NCBI GenBank assembly: GCA_017744355.1
Contig: JAGIBK010000005.1
Span: forward strand, 1-64,000
Length of the DNA: 64,000 bases
DNA from: a bacterium
GTDB lineage: Bacteria > Cyanobacteriota > Sericytochromatia > S15B-MN24 > UBA4093
Direction of reading: 5' to 3'
Shown: piece after piece, positions 17,417-25,579 of the stretch
Numbering within the stretch: position 1 is the stretch's first letter
Layout: each line of letters opens with the position of its first letter
The notes under the pieces: generated by a model
Database searches by the model: none
What the model was told of the DNA's origin: nothing
Seen by the model: the letters and a program-made list of their open reading frames with translations, nothing else
Made by a program: the position numbers and the translations under genes

Positions 17417-19066
17417 TTGAACGCTCAGCGCCGCCTGTTCCGTGGCCTTCCCTTCTTCTTGCTCGCCCTGTCGCTCGGTTCTGGCATGGCCCGGGCTTCG
17501 GCTCCGGTCGTCTCGGATTCGTTCGGGTCCTACCCGCCGCCGAGCGCCGAGGAAACGGCGCGGGTCAAGGAGGCCTTCCGCGACGCGGCGTCCTGGACGG
17601 TGGGTGAGCGTTCGGGCGATCTCTTCGTGCTGCCGGCCAAGTACAACTTCGTGACCGAGGGCGGGCACCGGAAGCCGACCCTTGCGCATTACAAGGGTCA
17701 GCCCATGCAGAATGCGGGGACGGTCCACGGCAACTCGTGGGAGTACGATACCCGAATTCCCATCGTGCTGTGGGGCCCCGGCTTCGTGAAGTCCGGAGTT
17801 CGTACCGACGCGAGCGCGACCCAGCAGGACCTGGCCCCTACTTTTGCTCAGATGATGGGGACGATGCCGCCGGAGGACGCCTACGGCCGAGTTTTGACCG
17901 AGGCACTGACGCCTACCCAGCGCAAGCCCAAGGTGATCCTGACGCTGGTCTTCGACCAGGGCGGGGAGGTCTACTACCGGGCGCATCCCGGCCGTACGCC
18001 CCGGATCGACGCCATGAAGCGTGAGGGCACCTACTTCACTTCGGCGAAGGTCAGCCACGTGGACGTGGAGACCGGGATCGGCCACGCGGCGATCGGGACG
18101 GGGGCCTGGCCCTCGCGGACCGGGATCTCGAGTAACAACTTCTGGATCCGCGCCTTCGGCAGCCCCCGTTACTCCTTCGCGGGTGACGTGAACAACTCGC
18201 CGATGTTCCTGGGAAGCCCGACTCTTGGCGACGTCTGGCTGCGCGCGACCAAGAACCAGGCATTGGTGGCCGGCTACTGCTATGCCGACCGCGCGGCGAT
18301 CGGGATGGCGGGCCACGGCTCGCTCTACGCGGGGAACAAGAAGCCCTGGGTCATCTTCTACGACGAGAAGGTAGGCAAGCTTACCACCAACTCGAAGTAC
18401 TACGAGCTGCCGACCTACCTGGAGGGCGCGAGCCCCAAGGCGCACCTGGACGCTTTGACCGGCGGGACTGGGGTCTGGATGGATCACCCCATCGATCCTA
18501 ACGCGAAGGTGCGCGTGACCCCGGCGTTCGCGGCCTTCGACGGCGACAACGTGGTGAAGCTGATCGAGAAGGAGGGCTGGGGGGCCGATGACATCACCGA
18601 CCTGATGTACGTGACCCTGAAGTCCACGGACGCCGCGGGCCACAGCTATGGCCACGAGTCCGACGAGGCGGGAGCGGTGCTGGCCGAGCAGGACAAGCAG
18701 CTGGGCCGGATCATCGATGCTCTGGTCGCCAAGGTGGGCCGGGAGAACGTGGTGGTGGCCCTGACGGCGGATCACGGCAGCACGCCCTTGGCCGAGCTCT
18801 CGAAGGGCGTAGCCCTCGACGACAAGAAGCTCGTCGCCGATCTGAACCGCCAGCTCGACAAGCGGGACAACGGCGTTAACGTCTTCGAGTATGCGTCGGC
18901 GACGCAGCTCTTCATCAACGACGCGGAGCGCGTGCGTAACGGCCTGAGCTACGATCAGCTCAAGGAGGCGGTCCTCGCCTACAAGGTGGACGGCAAGCCG
19001 TTCTTCGTGGACGCCCTGACCCGACCGGAAGCGCGCGATCGCGCAACCAAGCGCGAAGTTCGCTAA
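17417..19066 (+). CDS. Exported alkaline-phosphatase-superfamily phosphodiesterase, apparently circularly permuted
   Basis: 549 residues with an N-terminal signal peptide (about 1-28). AP-superfamily metal and nucleophile motifs are all present: FDQ (Asp180), ETGIGHA (Thr219 as likely nucleophile), DAAGHSYGH (Asp405, His409), ADHG (Asp452-His453). The last metal ligand, His in VHG with the following YDTRIPIVLWGPG, and the APTFAQMMG tail usually lie at the C-terminus of this family, but here they are at 101-165, before the catalytic half (171-540). The protein's end (VDALTRPEARDRA) would flow directly into its own start (ARVKEAFRDAASW...GDLFVLP). It probably hydrolyses phosphate mono- or diesters in the periplasm. 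AAGGAGGAG precedes the TTG/ATG region; a TTATGAT hexamer about 45 bases upstream is a possible -10 box. Confidence 0.8.
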   Translation: MNAQRRLFRGLPFFLLALSLGSGMARASAPVVSDSFGSYPPPSAEETARVKEAFRDAASWTVGERSGDLFVLPAKYNFVTEGGHRKPTLAHYKGQPMQNAGTVHGNSWEYDTRIPIVLWGPGFVKSGVRTDASATQQDLAPTFAQMMGTMPPEDAYGRVLTEALTPTQRKPKVILTLVFDQGGEVYYRAHPGRTPRIDAMKREGTYFTSAKVSHVDVETGIGHAAIGTGAWPSRTGISSNNFWIRAFGSPRYSFAGDVNNSPMFLGSPTLGDVWLRATKNQALVAGYCYADRAAIGMAGHGSLYAGNKKPWVIFYDEKVGKLTTNSKYYELPTYLEGASPKAHLDALTGGTGVWMDHPIDPNAKVRVTPAFAAFDGDNVVKLIEKEGWGADDITDLMYVTLKSTDAAGHSYGHESDEAGAVLAEQDKQLGRIIDALVAKVGRENVVVALTADHGSTPLAELSKGVALDDKKLVADLNRQLDKRDNGVNVFEYASATQLFINDAERVRNGLSYDQLKEAVLAYKVDGKPFFVDALTRPEARDRATKREVR

Positions 19067-19084
19067 CACATCCCCTACCATCAC

Positions 19085-19113
19085 GAGGCGCCCCCACGGG
19101 GGCGCCTCGTTTG
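19085..19113 (+). terminator. Intrinsic terminator after the phosphatase gene
   Basis: GAGGCGCCCC (19085-19094) pairs with GGGGCGCCTC (19099-19108) around a 4-base loop, followed by GTTTGC, 18 bases after the stop. Confidence 0.75.
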
Positions 19114-19212
19114 CTCTGACGCTAAGCTTAACCGCATCTTAGGCCCCGAGCGGCAAGGGCGCGGCCTTCTCGTCCGACAATGAGTTAACGGCTCTTGAAC
19201 GTGGAGGTGGCC

Positions 19213-20010
19213 ATGGCAGTCAACGGCATCAATCGATCGCTGCAGCGCGAGCTCGTCTCGCCGCTCGCGCGCAAGGTCGCCCAGGCCCCTCAGCTCGAAG
19301 CGACCCAGGCTGCCCAGAAGGCGGCCGTGCGGACCGCTCAACCCGAAGCCCAGAGTTTCTCTTTCTCGGAGCTGAAGCGCGACATACTCAACGCGGGCTC
19401 CGAGGCCCTGATCCGGCTTGGCGATCTGCATCCGAGCTTGGTGAAGCTGGGCCATGCGATCTATGGCTTCCAGACCCGCGCGGTCGATGGCGATGCCCTC
19501 CAGAAGCTCGGTAAGCTCGGTGACAAGGTCCTGCGCGGGGCGCAGCCGACCGACGAGGGTTTCGCGGAGCTCGCCAAGCAAGGTTACAACACCGTCATCA
19601 ACCTGCGTCCCGAGCGCAACCTCGAGAAGGACGTGGTCGAGAAGCTCGGCATGAAGGCCGTCTTCCTCCCGTTGCCGCCGCTGGATGCGCCGACCCACGC
19701 GCAGACCCTCGACTTCCTGAAGGCGGCCCTGGATCCCGCCAACGGCAAGGTCTTCTTCCATTGCTACCACGGGGTCGATCGGACCGGGACGATGGCTGCG
19801 GCCATCCGCATCGCCCGCGACGGCTGGAGCGCCGAACAAGCCATCAAGGAGCTGCATTCCTTCGGTTTCCACGACGGCGGCCAGCAGCGCAAGCTCGCCT
19901 ACATCTCCGAGTTCGAGCGCTTCTGGAAGGCCCTTCCCGCCGCCCAGAAGGCCGAGGTCTTGCACGGGCAGCCCGCTGCCCCCGCTTCACGCTTGATCGG
20001 CGTCGGCTAG
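19213..20010 (+). CDS. Dual-specificity/tyrosine-type protein phosphatase
   Basis: 265 residues, no signal peptide, so cytoplasmic. The active-site loop HCYHGVDRTG (Cys184-x5-Arg190) is the CX5R signature of protein tyrosine/dual-specificity phosphatases, preceded by the fold marker TVINLRPE (127-134) and a candidate general acid Asp158. The first 50 residues are a polar Ala/Gln-rich segment of unknown use. ATG 19213 is chosen because GGAGGT ends five bases upstream; a TTG at 19195 is in frame. Substrate unknown. Confidence 0.75.
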   Translation: MAVNGINRSLQRELVSPLARKVAQAPQLEATQAAQKAAVRTAQPEAQSFSFSELKRDILNAGSEALIRLGDLHPSLVKLGHAIYGFQTRAVDGDALQKLGKLGDKVLRGAQPTDEGFAELAKQGYNTVINLRPERNLEKDVVEKLGMKAVFLPLPPLDAPTHAQTLDFLKAALDPANGKVFFHCYHGVDRTGTMAAAIRIARDGWSAEQAIKELHSFGFHDGGQQRKLAYISEFERFWKALPAAQKAEVLHGQPAAPASRLIGVG

Positions 20011-20107
20011 GGCCTCGAGAGGGCCAAAAGCAGCCGATCCTTCGTGAGTGAGAGCCGGGCCGGTGGTACAATGGAACGGCCTGTTCTCGCCCAAGAAGGA
20101 GACCGCT

Positions 20108-21274
20108 GTGAGCGATCAGATGCGCATCATGCTGCCCGGCCCCACCCCCTGCCCCGCTTCGAGCCTGCGGGCCATGGCCCGTCCGATGATCAACCATCGT
20201 GGCAAGGAGTTCATGGCCATGCTGGAGGGCCTGACGGCGGATCTGCGGTGGGCCTACCAGACCCAGAATGACGTCTTGATCCTCACGACCTCGGGCACCG
20301 GCGCGCTCGAAGCCGCCATCGTCAACATGCTCAGCCCCGGCGATCGCGTCCTCGCCCTGATCACCGGCGAGTTCGGCAAGCGCTTCGCCAAGATCGCGGA
20401 GACCTACGGCGCGGTCGTGGACAAGGTGGAGGCCGTCTACGGCGAGCCCATCACCCCCGAGATGGTCGCCGAGAAGGTCGGCGGTGCCGCCTACAAGGCC
20501 GTGCTCGTCACCCACAACGAGACCTCGACCTCGCTCTTGAATCCCCTCAAGGAGATCGCAGAGGTCATCCGTCGCGCGCTGCCCGACACCCTGATCCTGG
20601 TCGATGCGGTTTCGGGCCTCTTGACCGCGCCTCTGCCCGTGGACGAGTGGGACCTGGACGTGGTCCTCTCGGGCGCTCAGAAGGCCTTCATGATTCCTCC
20701 CGGTCTCGCCTTCGCCTCGGTCAGCCCCCGCGCCTGGGCGGCGCACGCCGAAGCCAAGATGCCTCGCTTCTACTTCGACTTCACCAAGGCGCGCGACTTC
20801 CTGAAGAAGGGCCAGACCCCCTGGACGCCCGCCATCTCCCTCTTCTTCGCTCTCGAAGAGGCCATGGTCCTGCTCAAGAAGGAAGGCCTCTCGGGCATCT
20901 TCGAGCGCCACGCCCTCATGGCCCGCATGATCCGTGCGGGTGCCAAGGCCCTGGGCCTGCGCCTGGTGGTCGAGAACGACCGCTACGCCTCCATGGCCGT
21001 CACGGGCATCTACCCGCCCGAGGGCATCTCGCCCAGCGCCCTGCGCAAGACCCTCCAGGATCGCTTTGGCTACGTGGTCGCCGGCGGCCAGGGTCCCCTG
21101 ACCGACTCGATCATCCGCATCGGCCACTGTGGCTTCTACGATGCGGCGGACATGCTCGGCATGCTCGCGGTGCTGGAGGCGTCCCTGACGCAGCTGGGCG
21201 CCAAGATTCCTGTCGGCGCCGGCGTTGCGGCCGCCGAGGCGGAGCTCGCTGCGCGTACGGCCGTCGCGCACTAA
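20108..21274 (+). CDS. Class V PLP aminotransferase (alanine/serine-glyoxylate type; probable phosphoserine aminotransferase)
   Basis: 388 residues. Family start LPGPTPCPASSLRAMARPMINHRG, TSGTGALEAA (61-70), THNETS and the Schiff-base lysine in SGAQKAFMIPPGL (Lys192) identify the alanine-glyoxylate/serine-pyruvate aminotransferase family. GTG 20108 is preceded by AAGGAGA; the in-frame extension to 20048 lacks a ribosome-binding site. The next gene is serA, so this enzyme most likely takes the SerC step (3-phosphohydroxypyruvate to phosphoserine), a role known for class V relatives paired with serA in some bacteria and archaea. That role is inferred from context. Confidence 0.85.
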   Translation: MSDQMRIMLPGPTPCPASSLRAMARPMINHRGKEFMAMLEGLTADLRWAYQTQNDVLILTTSGTGALEAAIVNMLSPGDRVLALITGEFGKRFAKIAETYGAVVDKVEAVYGEPITPEMVAEKVGGAAYKAVLVTHNETSTSLLNPLKEIAEVIRRALPDTLILVDAVSGLLTAPLPVDEWDLDVVLSGAQKAFMIPPGLAFASVSPRAWAAHAEAKMPRFYFDFTKARDFLKKGQTPWTPAISLFFALEEAMVLLKKEGLSGIFERHALMARMIRAGAKALGLRLVVENDRYASMAVTGIYPPEGISPSALRKTLQDRFGYVVAGGQGPLTDSIIRIGHCGFYDAADMLGMLAVLEASLTQLGAKIPVGAGVAAAEAELAARTAVAH

Positions 21275-21297
21275 CTCATCGTTTCATCGGGCATCTC

Positions 21298-21319
21298 GGG
21301 GCGGTTTTCGGACCGCCCC
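21298..21319 (+). terminator. Hairpin between aminotransferase and serA
   Basis: GGGGCGGT (21298-21305) pairs with ACCGCCCC (21312-21319) around a TTTCGG loop and is followed by TCTTCG. It may attenuate transcription into serA or mark the end of a separate unit. No long T-run, so termination would be partial. Confidence 0.4.
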
Positions 21320-21338
21320 TCTTCGTGGGAGAACCGGC

Positions 21339-22964
21339 ATGACCATCACCTCTTCGGCGACTGAGCGCACTCACCAGACGGGCCCCTTCAGCGTGCTGGT
21401 CCTGGACCGAGTGGACACGGCGGGGCTCGCCATCCTGGGCGACGTGGCCCGGGTGGACGCGCGTGATGCGGTCGAGCCCGCGGAGCTCGTGCGGATCATC
21501 GGGGAGTACGACGCCCTGATGGTGCGTTCGGCCACCAAGGTCACCGCCGAGGTGATCGAAGCCGGTAAGCGCCTCAAGATCATCGGCCGGGCCGGGGTGG
21601 GGGTGGACAACATCGACGTGGGGGCCGCCACCCGGCACGGCGTCATCGTCGTCAACTCCCCCGAGGGCAACACGGTGGCGGCCGCCGAGCATGCGCTCGC
21701 CATGATGTTCGCGCTCGCGCGCCACGTGAGCTCTGCCGATGGGGCCATGAAGCGCGCCGAGTGGAAGCGCGAGCGCTTCACCGGCATCGAGCTCTACAAC
21801 AAGACCCTGGGCGTCTTCGGCCTCGGCAAGATCGGCGCGCGGGTCGCCAAGGTCGCCAATGCCGTCGGCATGCGGGTGCTCGGCTGCGATCCCTTCCTAA
21901 CCCCCGAGCGCGCCCAGGAGCTGGGTGTCGAGCCGGTGGACTTCGAGACCATGATCGCCACCAGCGACTTCATCACCCTGCACGTCCCCAAGACCCCCGA
22001 GACGGCCAAGCTCTTCAACGCCGACACCCTCGCGCGCTGCAAGCCGGGCATGCGCCTCATCAACTGCGCCCGCGGCGGGATCATCGACGAGGCGGCCCTG
22101 GCCGAGGCGATCGCACGCGGCCACGTGGCGGGTGCTGCCTTGGACGTGTTCGAGACCGAGCCCCTGGGTGAGAGCCCCCTGCGCGCCCTCGGCGAGAAGG
22201 TCGTCCTGACCCCGCACCTGGGGGCCTCGACCGAGGAGGCCCAGATCAAGGTCGCCGTGGACGTGGCCGAGCAGATCGTCTCGGTCCTCAAGGGCGACAG
22301 CGCCCGCTCGGCGGTGAACATCCCCACCATGCGCCCCGAGGTGGTCGAGCCGGTGCGGCCCTTCATGGGCCTGGCCGAGAAGCTCGGGAGCTTCGCCTCG
22401 CAGCTCCTGGACGGCCCCATCGAGCGGATCGAGATCCTCTACCACGGCGGCCTCGCCGCGAAGAACGTGGAGCCGCTCACCATCGCCGCCCTCAAGGGGG
22501 CCCTCTCGCACGCCGTCCCGGAAGGGGTCAACTACGTCAACGCGCCGGTGGTCGCCCGCGATCGCGGCGTCGAGGTCCGCGAGAGCCGCTCCAGTGAGGT
22601 CAAGGACTACGCCGACCTGATCACCGTCTCGGTGATCGGGGCGGGGACCTGGCACACGGTGGCGGGTACCGTCTTCGGCGAGGGGGACGCGCGTCTGGTG
22701 CGGATCGACGCCCACGCCTTCAACATGGCCCCCACCGGCGACATCCTGATCGCCCCGCACCTGGACCGTCCCGGGGTGATCGGCACCATCGGGACCATGC
22801 TCGGCGAGCACGGGGTCAACATCTTCGGCTTCCAGCTCGGGCGCAAGTACAAGCAGGGTCCCGCCGTCATGGCCCTCAACGTGGACGACGCGATCGCCCC
22901 CGAGCTGCTTAACCGCATCTCGGCCCTCGAAGGCTTCCACGACGTGCGGTTCGTAAGGCTCTAA
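21339..22964 (+). CDS. serA: D-3-phosphoglycerate dehydrogenase
   Basis: SerA, 541 residues, oxidising 3-phosphoglycerate with NAD+ as the first step of serine synthesis. It has the long form: substrate/nucleotide domains with GRAGVGVDNIDVGAA, GVFGLGKIGARVA and catalytic CARGGIIDE and HLGAS motifs (first 320 residues), an intervening ASB-type domain, and a C-terminal ACT domain (about 465-541, LDRPGVIGTIGTMLGEHGVNI) that normally binds serine for feedback control. ATG 21339 is used (GGGAGAA upstream); an in-frame upstream extension overlaps the aminotransferase and is not family-like. Confidence 0.95.
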   Translation: MTITSSATERTHQTGPFSVLVLDRVDTAGLAILGDVARVDARDAVEPAELVRIIGEYDALMVRSATKVTAEVIEAGKRLKIIGRAGVGVDNIDVGAATRHGVIVVNSPEGNTVAAAEHALAMMFALARHVSSADGAMKRAEWKRERFTGIELYNKTLGVFGLGKIGARVAKVANAVGMRVLGCDPFLTPERAQELGVEPVDFETMIATSDFITLHVPKTPETAKLFNADTLARCKPGMRLINCARGGIIDEAALAEAIARGHVAGAALDVFETEPLGESPLRALGEKVVLTPHLGASTEEAQIKVAVDVAEQIVSVLKGDSARSAVNIPTMRPEVVEPVRPFMGLAEKLGSFASQLLDGPIERIEILYHGGLAAKNVEPLTIAALKGALSHAVPEGVNYVNAPVVARDRGVEVRESRSSEVKDYADLITVSVIGAGTWHTVAGTVFGEGDARLVRIDAHAFNMAPTGDILIAPHLDRPGVIGTIGTMLGEHGVNIFGFQLGRKYKQGPAVMALNVDDAIAPELLNRISALEGFHDVRFVRL

Positions 22965-22971
22965 AGCGCCC

Positions 22972-24495
22972 TCAGACCGTCTTGTGGCGCCAGTTCCCGC
23001 GCCGGAACCACCAGTAGACGAGCACCCCTTGGCTGATGTTGGCGAGCGCGAGCGCCCACCAGACTCCGGCGGAGCCCAGCCCCAGCGGCTGCGCCAGGAG
23101 GTAGGCCACAGGTAGCCCGATCGCGAACTGGGTGCCGAGGGCGATGAAGAGGGGGCTGCGGGTCGAGCCTGCCCCCTGCAGAGCGCCCGAGAGAACGGTT
23201 GCGATCGCGAGGAACGGCTCCGAGATCGCCTGAATGCGCAGGTAATCCCCGGTCTGCGCGATGACCCGAGGATCCGAGGTGAAGAGCGAGGCCAGCCCTT
23301 CGGCCCCGATGAACATGGCCAGCCCCACGACGGCCATGCTGCCGGTGGCCAGGTGGGTCATCTGCCAGCACGCGCGCTCGGCGCGCCTGGGATCGCCGGC
23401 CCCCAGGCACTGTCCCACGAAGGTGGCGGCAGCCACGTTCAAGGCGAAGACGAGCAAAAAGGAGCTCGTCTCGATCCGCGAGCCGACGGTGTAGGCCGCC
23501 GCAGAGGTCGCGGGGAAAGCCGTTCCCCCCAGGATGGCAAAGACGGCCATGCACCCCAGGGGGCGCAACAGGTTCTGGAGTGCGACCGGATACCCGACGC
23601 GCAGGACCCGGCGAACCTCGGCAGGGCTCCACGAGGGCAGGGGCGGATCGAAGGGTGAGGGCGCCTTGCGGCGCGGCAGGAGCCCCAGCCCCTTGATCTG
23701 GCTCCAGGCGACGGCCAAGCTTGCCGTCTTGCCCGCGAGGAAGGCCAGGCCCATGCCACCCAGGCCGAGGCCTGCGCTGCTTCCCAGGATGACGGCTCCC
23801 CCGATCCAGACCAGGGCTTCAACCGCGGTGTTCACCAGCCGCAGGAACATGTCTCCTCGCGCCCGGAAGACGCCGTTGATCACCATCGCGAGGTTCATGG
23901 GCAGCAGGCCGGGGAGCATCAGCCGGAGGTAGTCCACCGCCTGCTCTTGCACCTCGCCGGTGGCCCCCATCGCCGCGAAGGCCCACGGGGCAAGTATCCA
24001 GACGACCGGGATCATCACCAGGCTCAGCTGGCTGCCCAAGCGCAAAACGCGCCGGATCAGCGCGTCGTCCAGGTCCTCGGGGTTCTCGCCGTGGCTGCGC
24101 GCGAGCACCACTTGGGCCCCGATGCTCAGGGCGGTGGCCGGGGCGTTCAGCAGGAAGATCACCTGCATGGCGAGGCCCGTGGCCGCCTGGGCCTGCGGGC
24201 TGAACTGGCCCGCGATCACGGTCTCGATCAGGCTGACGACCAGGTTCAGGACCATCGTCAGCACCAGGGGCCAGGTGAGGAACCAGATGGAGGCCAGCGG
24301 GGCGGCCGCGGGCAAAGGCCGGGTGCCGGGCAGCAGCTCCGGCGAGGCGAGCTGGCCGGTGCGAAGCAAAGGGGCGGTCCCGACCAAGGGGCCGGTCCCG
24401 AGCAGCTGTGTGTCGCTCCCCAGCGAGAGGGGGCCAGAGAGGGTGGGCATGGCGATGATCCGTCCGGATGCTCTCTTACACTTCGTAATAATCAT
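22972..24495 (-). CDS. MATE family multidrug/toxin efflux transporter
   Basis: 507 residues with about twelve membrane segments in two MatE repeats (about 75-235 and 295-465). Inner-membrane antiporter that exports organic cations or drugs using Na+ or H+. The first 65 residues are an unusual low-complexity Leu/Gly/Pro-rich extension before the first membrane helix; ATG 24495 has AGGGAA upstream, while ATG 24450 lacks a ribosome-binding site. It is divergent from the MarR gene at 24623, whose operator region may also control it. It ends seven bases from serA, tail to tail. Confidence 0.85.
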   Translation of the reverse strand: MIITKCKRASGRIIAMPTLSGPLSLGSDTQLLGTGPLVGTAPLLRTGQLASPELLPGTRPLPAAAPLASIWFLTWPLVLTMVLNLVVSLIETVIAGQFSPQAQAATGLAMQVIFLLNAPATALSIGAQVVLARSHGENPEDLDDALIRRVLRLGSQLSLVMIPVVWILAPWAFAAMGATGEVQEQAVDYLRLMLPGLLPMNLAMVINGVFRARGDMFLRLVNTAVEALVWIGGAVILGSSAGLGLGGMGLAFLAGKTASLAVAWSQIKGLGLLPRRKAPSPFDPPLPSWSPAEVRRVLRVGYPVALQNLLRPLGCMAVFAILGGTAFPATSAAAYTVGSRIETSSFLLVFALNVAAATFVGQCLGAGDPRRAERACWQMTHLATGSMAVVGLAMFIGAEGLASLFTSDPRVIAQTGDYLRIQAISEPFLAIATVLSGALQGAGSTRSPLFIALGTQFAIGLPVAYLLAQPLGLGSAGVWWALALANISQGVLVYWWFRRGNWRHKTV

Positions 24496-24586
24496 TGTTC
24501 CCTGGATCCCGCCGAGCTTGCGTATGCCGAGGTTAATTTTGCAGAAAGGCGCCGAAGGGTGGCTTGATCTTTTCGTTTCAAAGAAC

Positions 24587-24604
24587 TATCTTGATATCGA
24601 GACA
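24587..24604. promoter_or_regulatory. Candidate MarR/MhqR-type operator upstream of marR
   Basis: TATCTTGATATCGAGACA is an imperfect 9+9 palindrome in the divergent MATE/marR gap, followed by GTTTAGTT. It resembles the TATCTCGA-type operator of Bacillus MhqR. A closely similar element (25095-25112) lies before doxX. Confidence 0.6.
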
Positions 24605-24622
24605 GTTTAGTTAGAGGTATTT

Positions 24623-25072
24623 ATGCCGACCCGCTACCAAGGCCTCCCCGAGGAGGTCCGCGCCCTGAACGCCTACATCCCCCTCATGCGTGCGGCGAGC
24701 AGCGTCGAGGCGCGGGTCCAGCGGCACCTGGCCGAGGTGGGGCTCACCCTCTCCCAGTTCGGGGCCCTCGAGATCCTCTTGCACGTCGGCCCCATGTGCG
24801 CCCGCGACCTCTGCCAGAAGCTCTTGACCACCAGCGGCAACATCACCCTGGTCCTCGACAACCTCGAGAAGCGCGGCCTGGTCCGCCGGGTACGCGAGAG
24901 CGCCGATCGCCGGGTCGTCACCATCCACCTCACCCCCGAGGGCGAGGAGCTCATCCGGGCGGTCTTCCCCCGTCACGTGGCGGGTATCACCCAGGTGTTC
25001 GGCGCCCTGTCGCCCGACGAGCAGGAGCAGCTGCGCACCCTGTGCCGCAAGCTCGGCAAGCAGGGCGATTAA
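24623..25072 (+). CDS. MarR family transcriptional regulator
   Basis: 149 residues, winged-helix repressor. The DNA-binding region LTLSQFGALEILLHVGPMCARDLCQKLL...NLEKRGLVRR and the wing RESADRRVVTIHLTPEGE are typical of the MhqR/HosA branch. Two cysteines (Cys59, Cys64) sit in and beside the recognition helix and could sense electrophiles. It precedes doxX and a DsbA-like gene, and both promoters share an operator-like motif, which argues for autoregulation and control of the downstream pair. Confidence 0.88.
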   Translation: MPTRYQGLPEEVRALNAYIPLMRAASSVEARVQRHLAEVGLTLSQFGALEILLHVGPMCARDLCQKLLTTSGNITLVLDNLEKRGLVRRVRESADRRVVTIHLTPEGEELIRAVFPRHVAGITQVFGALSPDEQEQLRTLCRKLGKQGD

Positions 25073-25094
25073 ACCTCGCCCTTTTTTGGTTAAT

Positions 25095-25112
25095 TATCTC
25101 GACATCGTGATT
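25095..25112. promoter_or_regulatory. Second copy of the MarR operator motif, before doxX
   Basis: TATCTCGACATCGTGATT followed by GTTTAGTT matches the element at 24587-24604 plus its flank at 18 of the 26 positions or better when aligned. It lies 35 bases upstream of the doxX start. Confidence 0.6.
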
Positions 25113-25146
25113 GTTTAGTTCGTCTTTTGAAAAGGAGATCCCTTCC

Positions 25147-25566
25147 ATGCAAGCCGCCCTCGATCGCTACGCGCCCCTGGTCGCCCGGCTCTTACTGAGC
25201 TGGCTGTTCCTCTACAGCGCCTACGGCAAGCTCACCGGCTTTTCCGGCTATGCCGCCTACATGGGCTCCAAGGGGATGCCCTTCGTGTCGTTCTTCCTGG
25301 CGGCGACGATCGTGCTGCTGGTGGTGGGCGGTGTCTCGGTGCTGCTGGGCTACAAGGCCCGCATCGGCAGCCTGCCGCTCTTGCTCTTCTTGCTGCCCAC
25401 CACCCTCATCTTCCACAACTTCTGGGCCTTCGACGGCGCCGAGCAGCAGACGCAGCTGATCCAGTTCATGAAGAACCTGGCCATCATGGGCGGCGTCCTG
25501 ATGGTCACCGCCTTCGGGGCGGGCCCCCTCAGCCTGGATGCCCGCAACACGGCCCCTCGCGCCTAG
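25147..25566 (+). CDS. DoxX family membrane protein
   Basis: 139 residues with four hydrophobic segments. The start MQAALDRYAPLVARLLLSWLFLYSAYGKLTGF and the loop YMGSKGMPF are typical of DoxX. DoxX proteins are inner-membrane proteins linked to quinone or thiol redox stress, and in mycobacteria form a complex with SodA and SseA. ATG 25147 has AAAAGGAG upstream. It follows the MarR gene and precedes a thioredoxin-fold protein in one probable operon. Confidence 0.88.
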   Translation: MQAALDRYAPLVARLLLSWLFLYSAYGKLTGFSGYAAYMGSKGMPFVSFFLAATIVLLVVGGVSVLLGYKARIGSLPLLLFLLPTTLIFHNFWAFDGAEQQTQLIQFMKNLAIMGGVLMVTAFGAGPLSLDARNTAPRA

Positions 25567-25579
25567 AAAGGAGTTCCCC

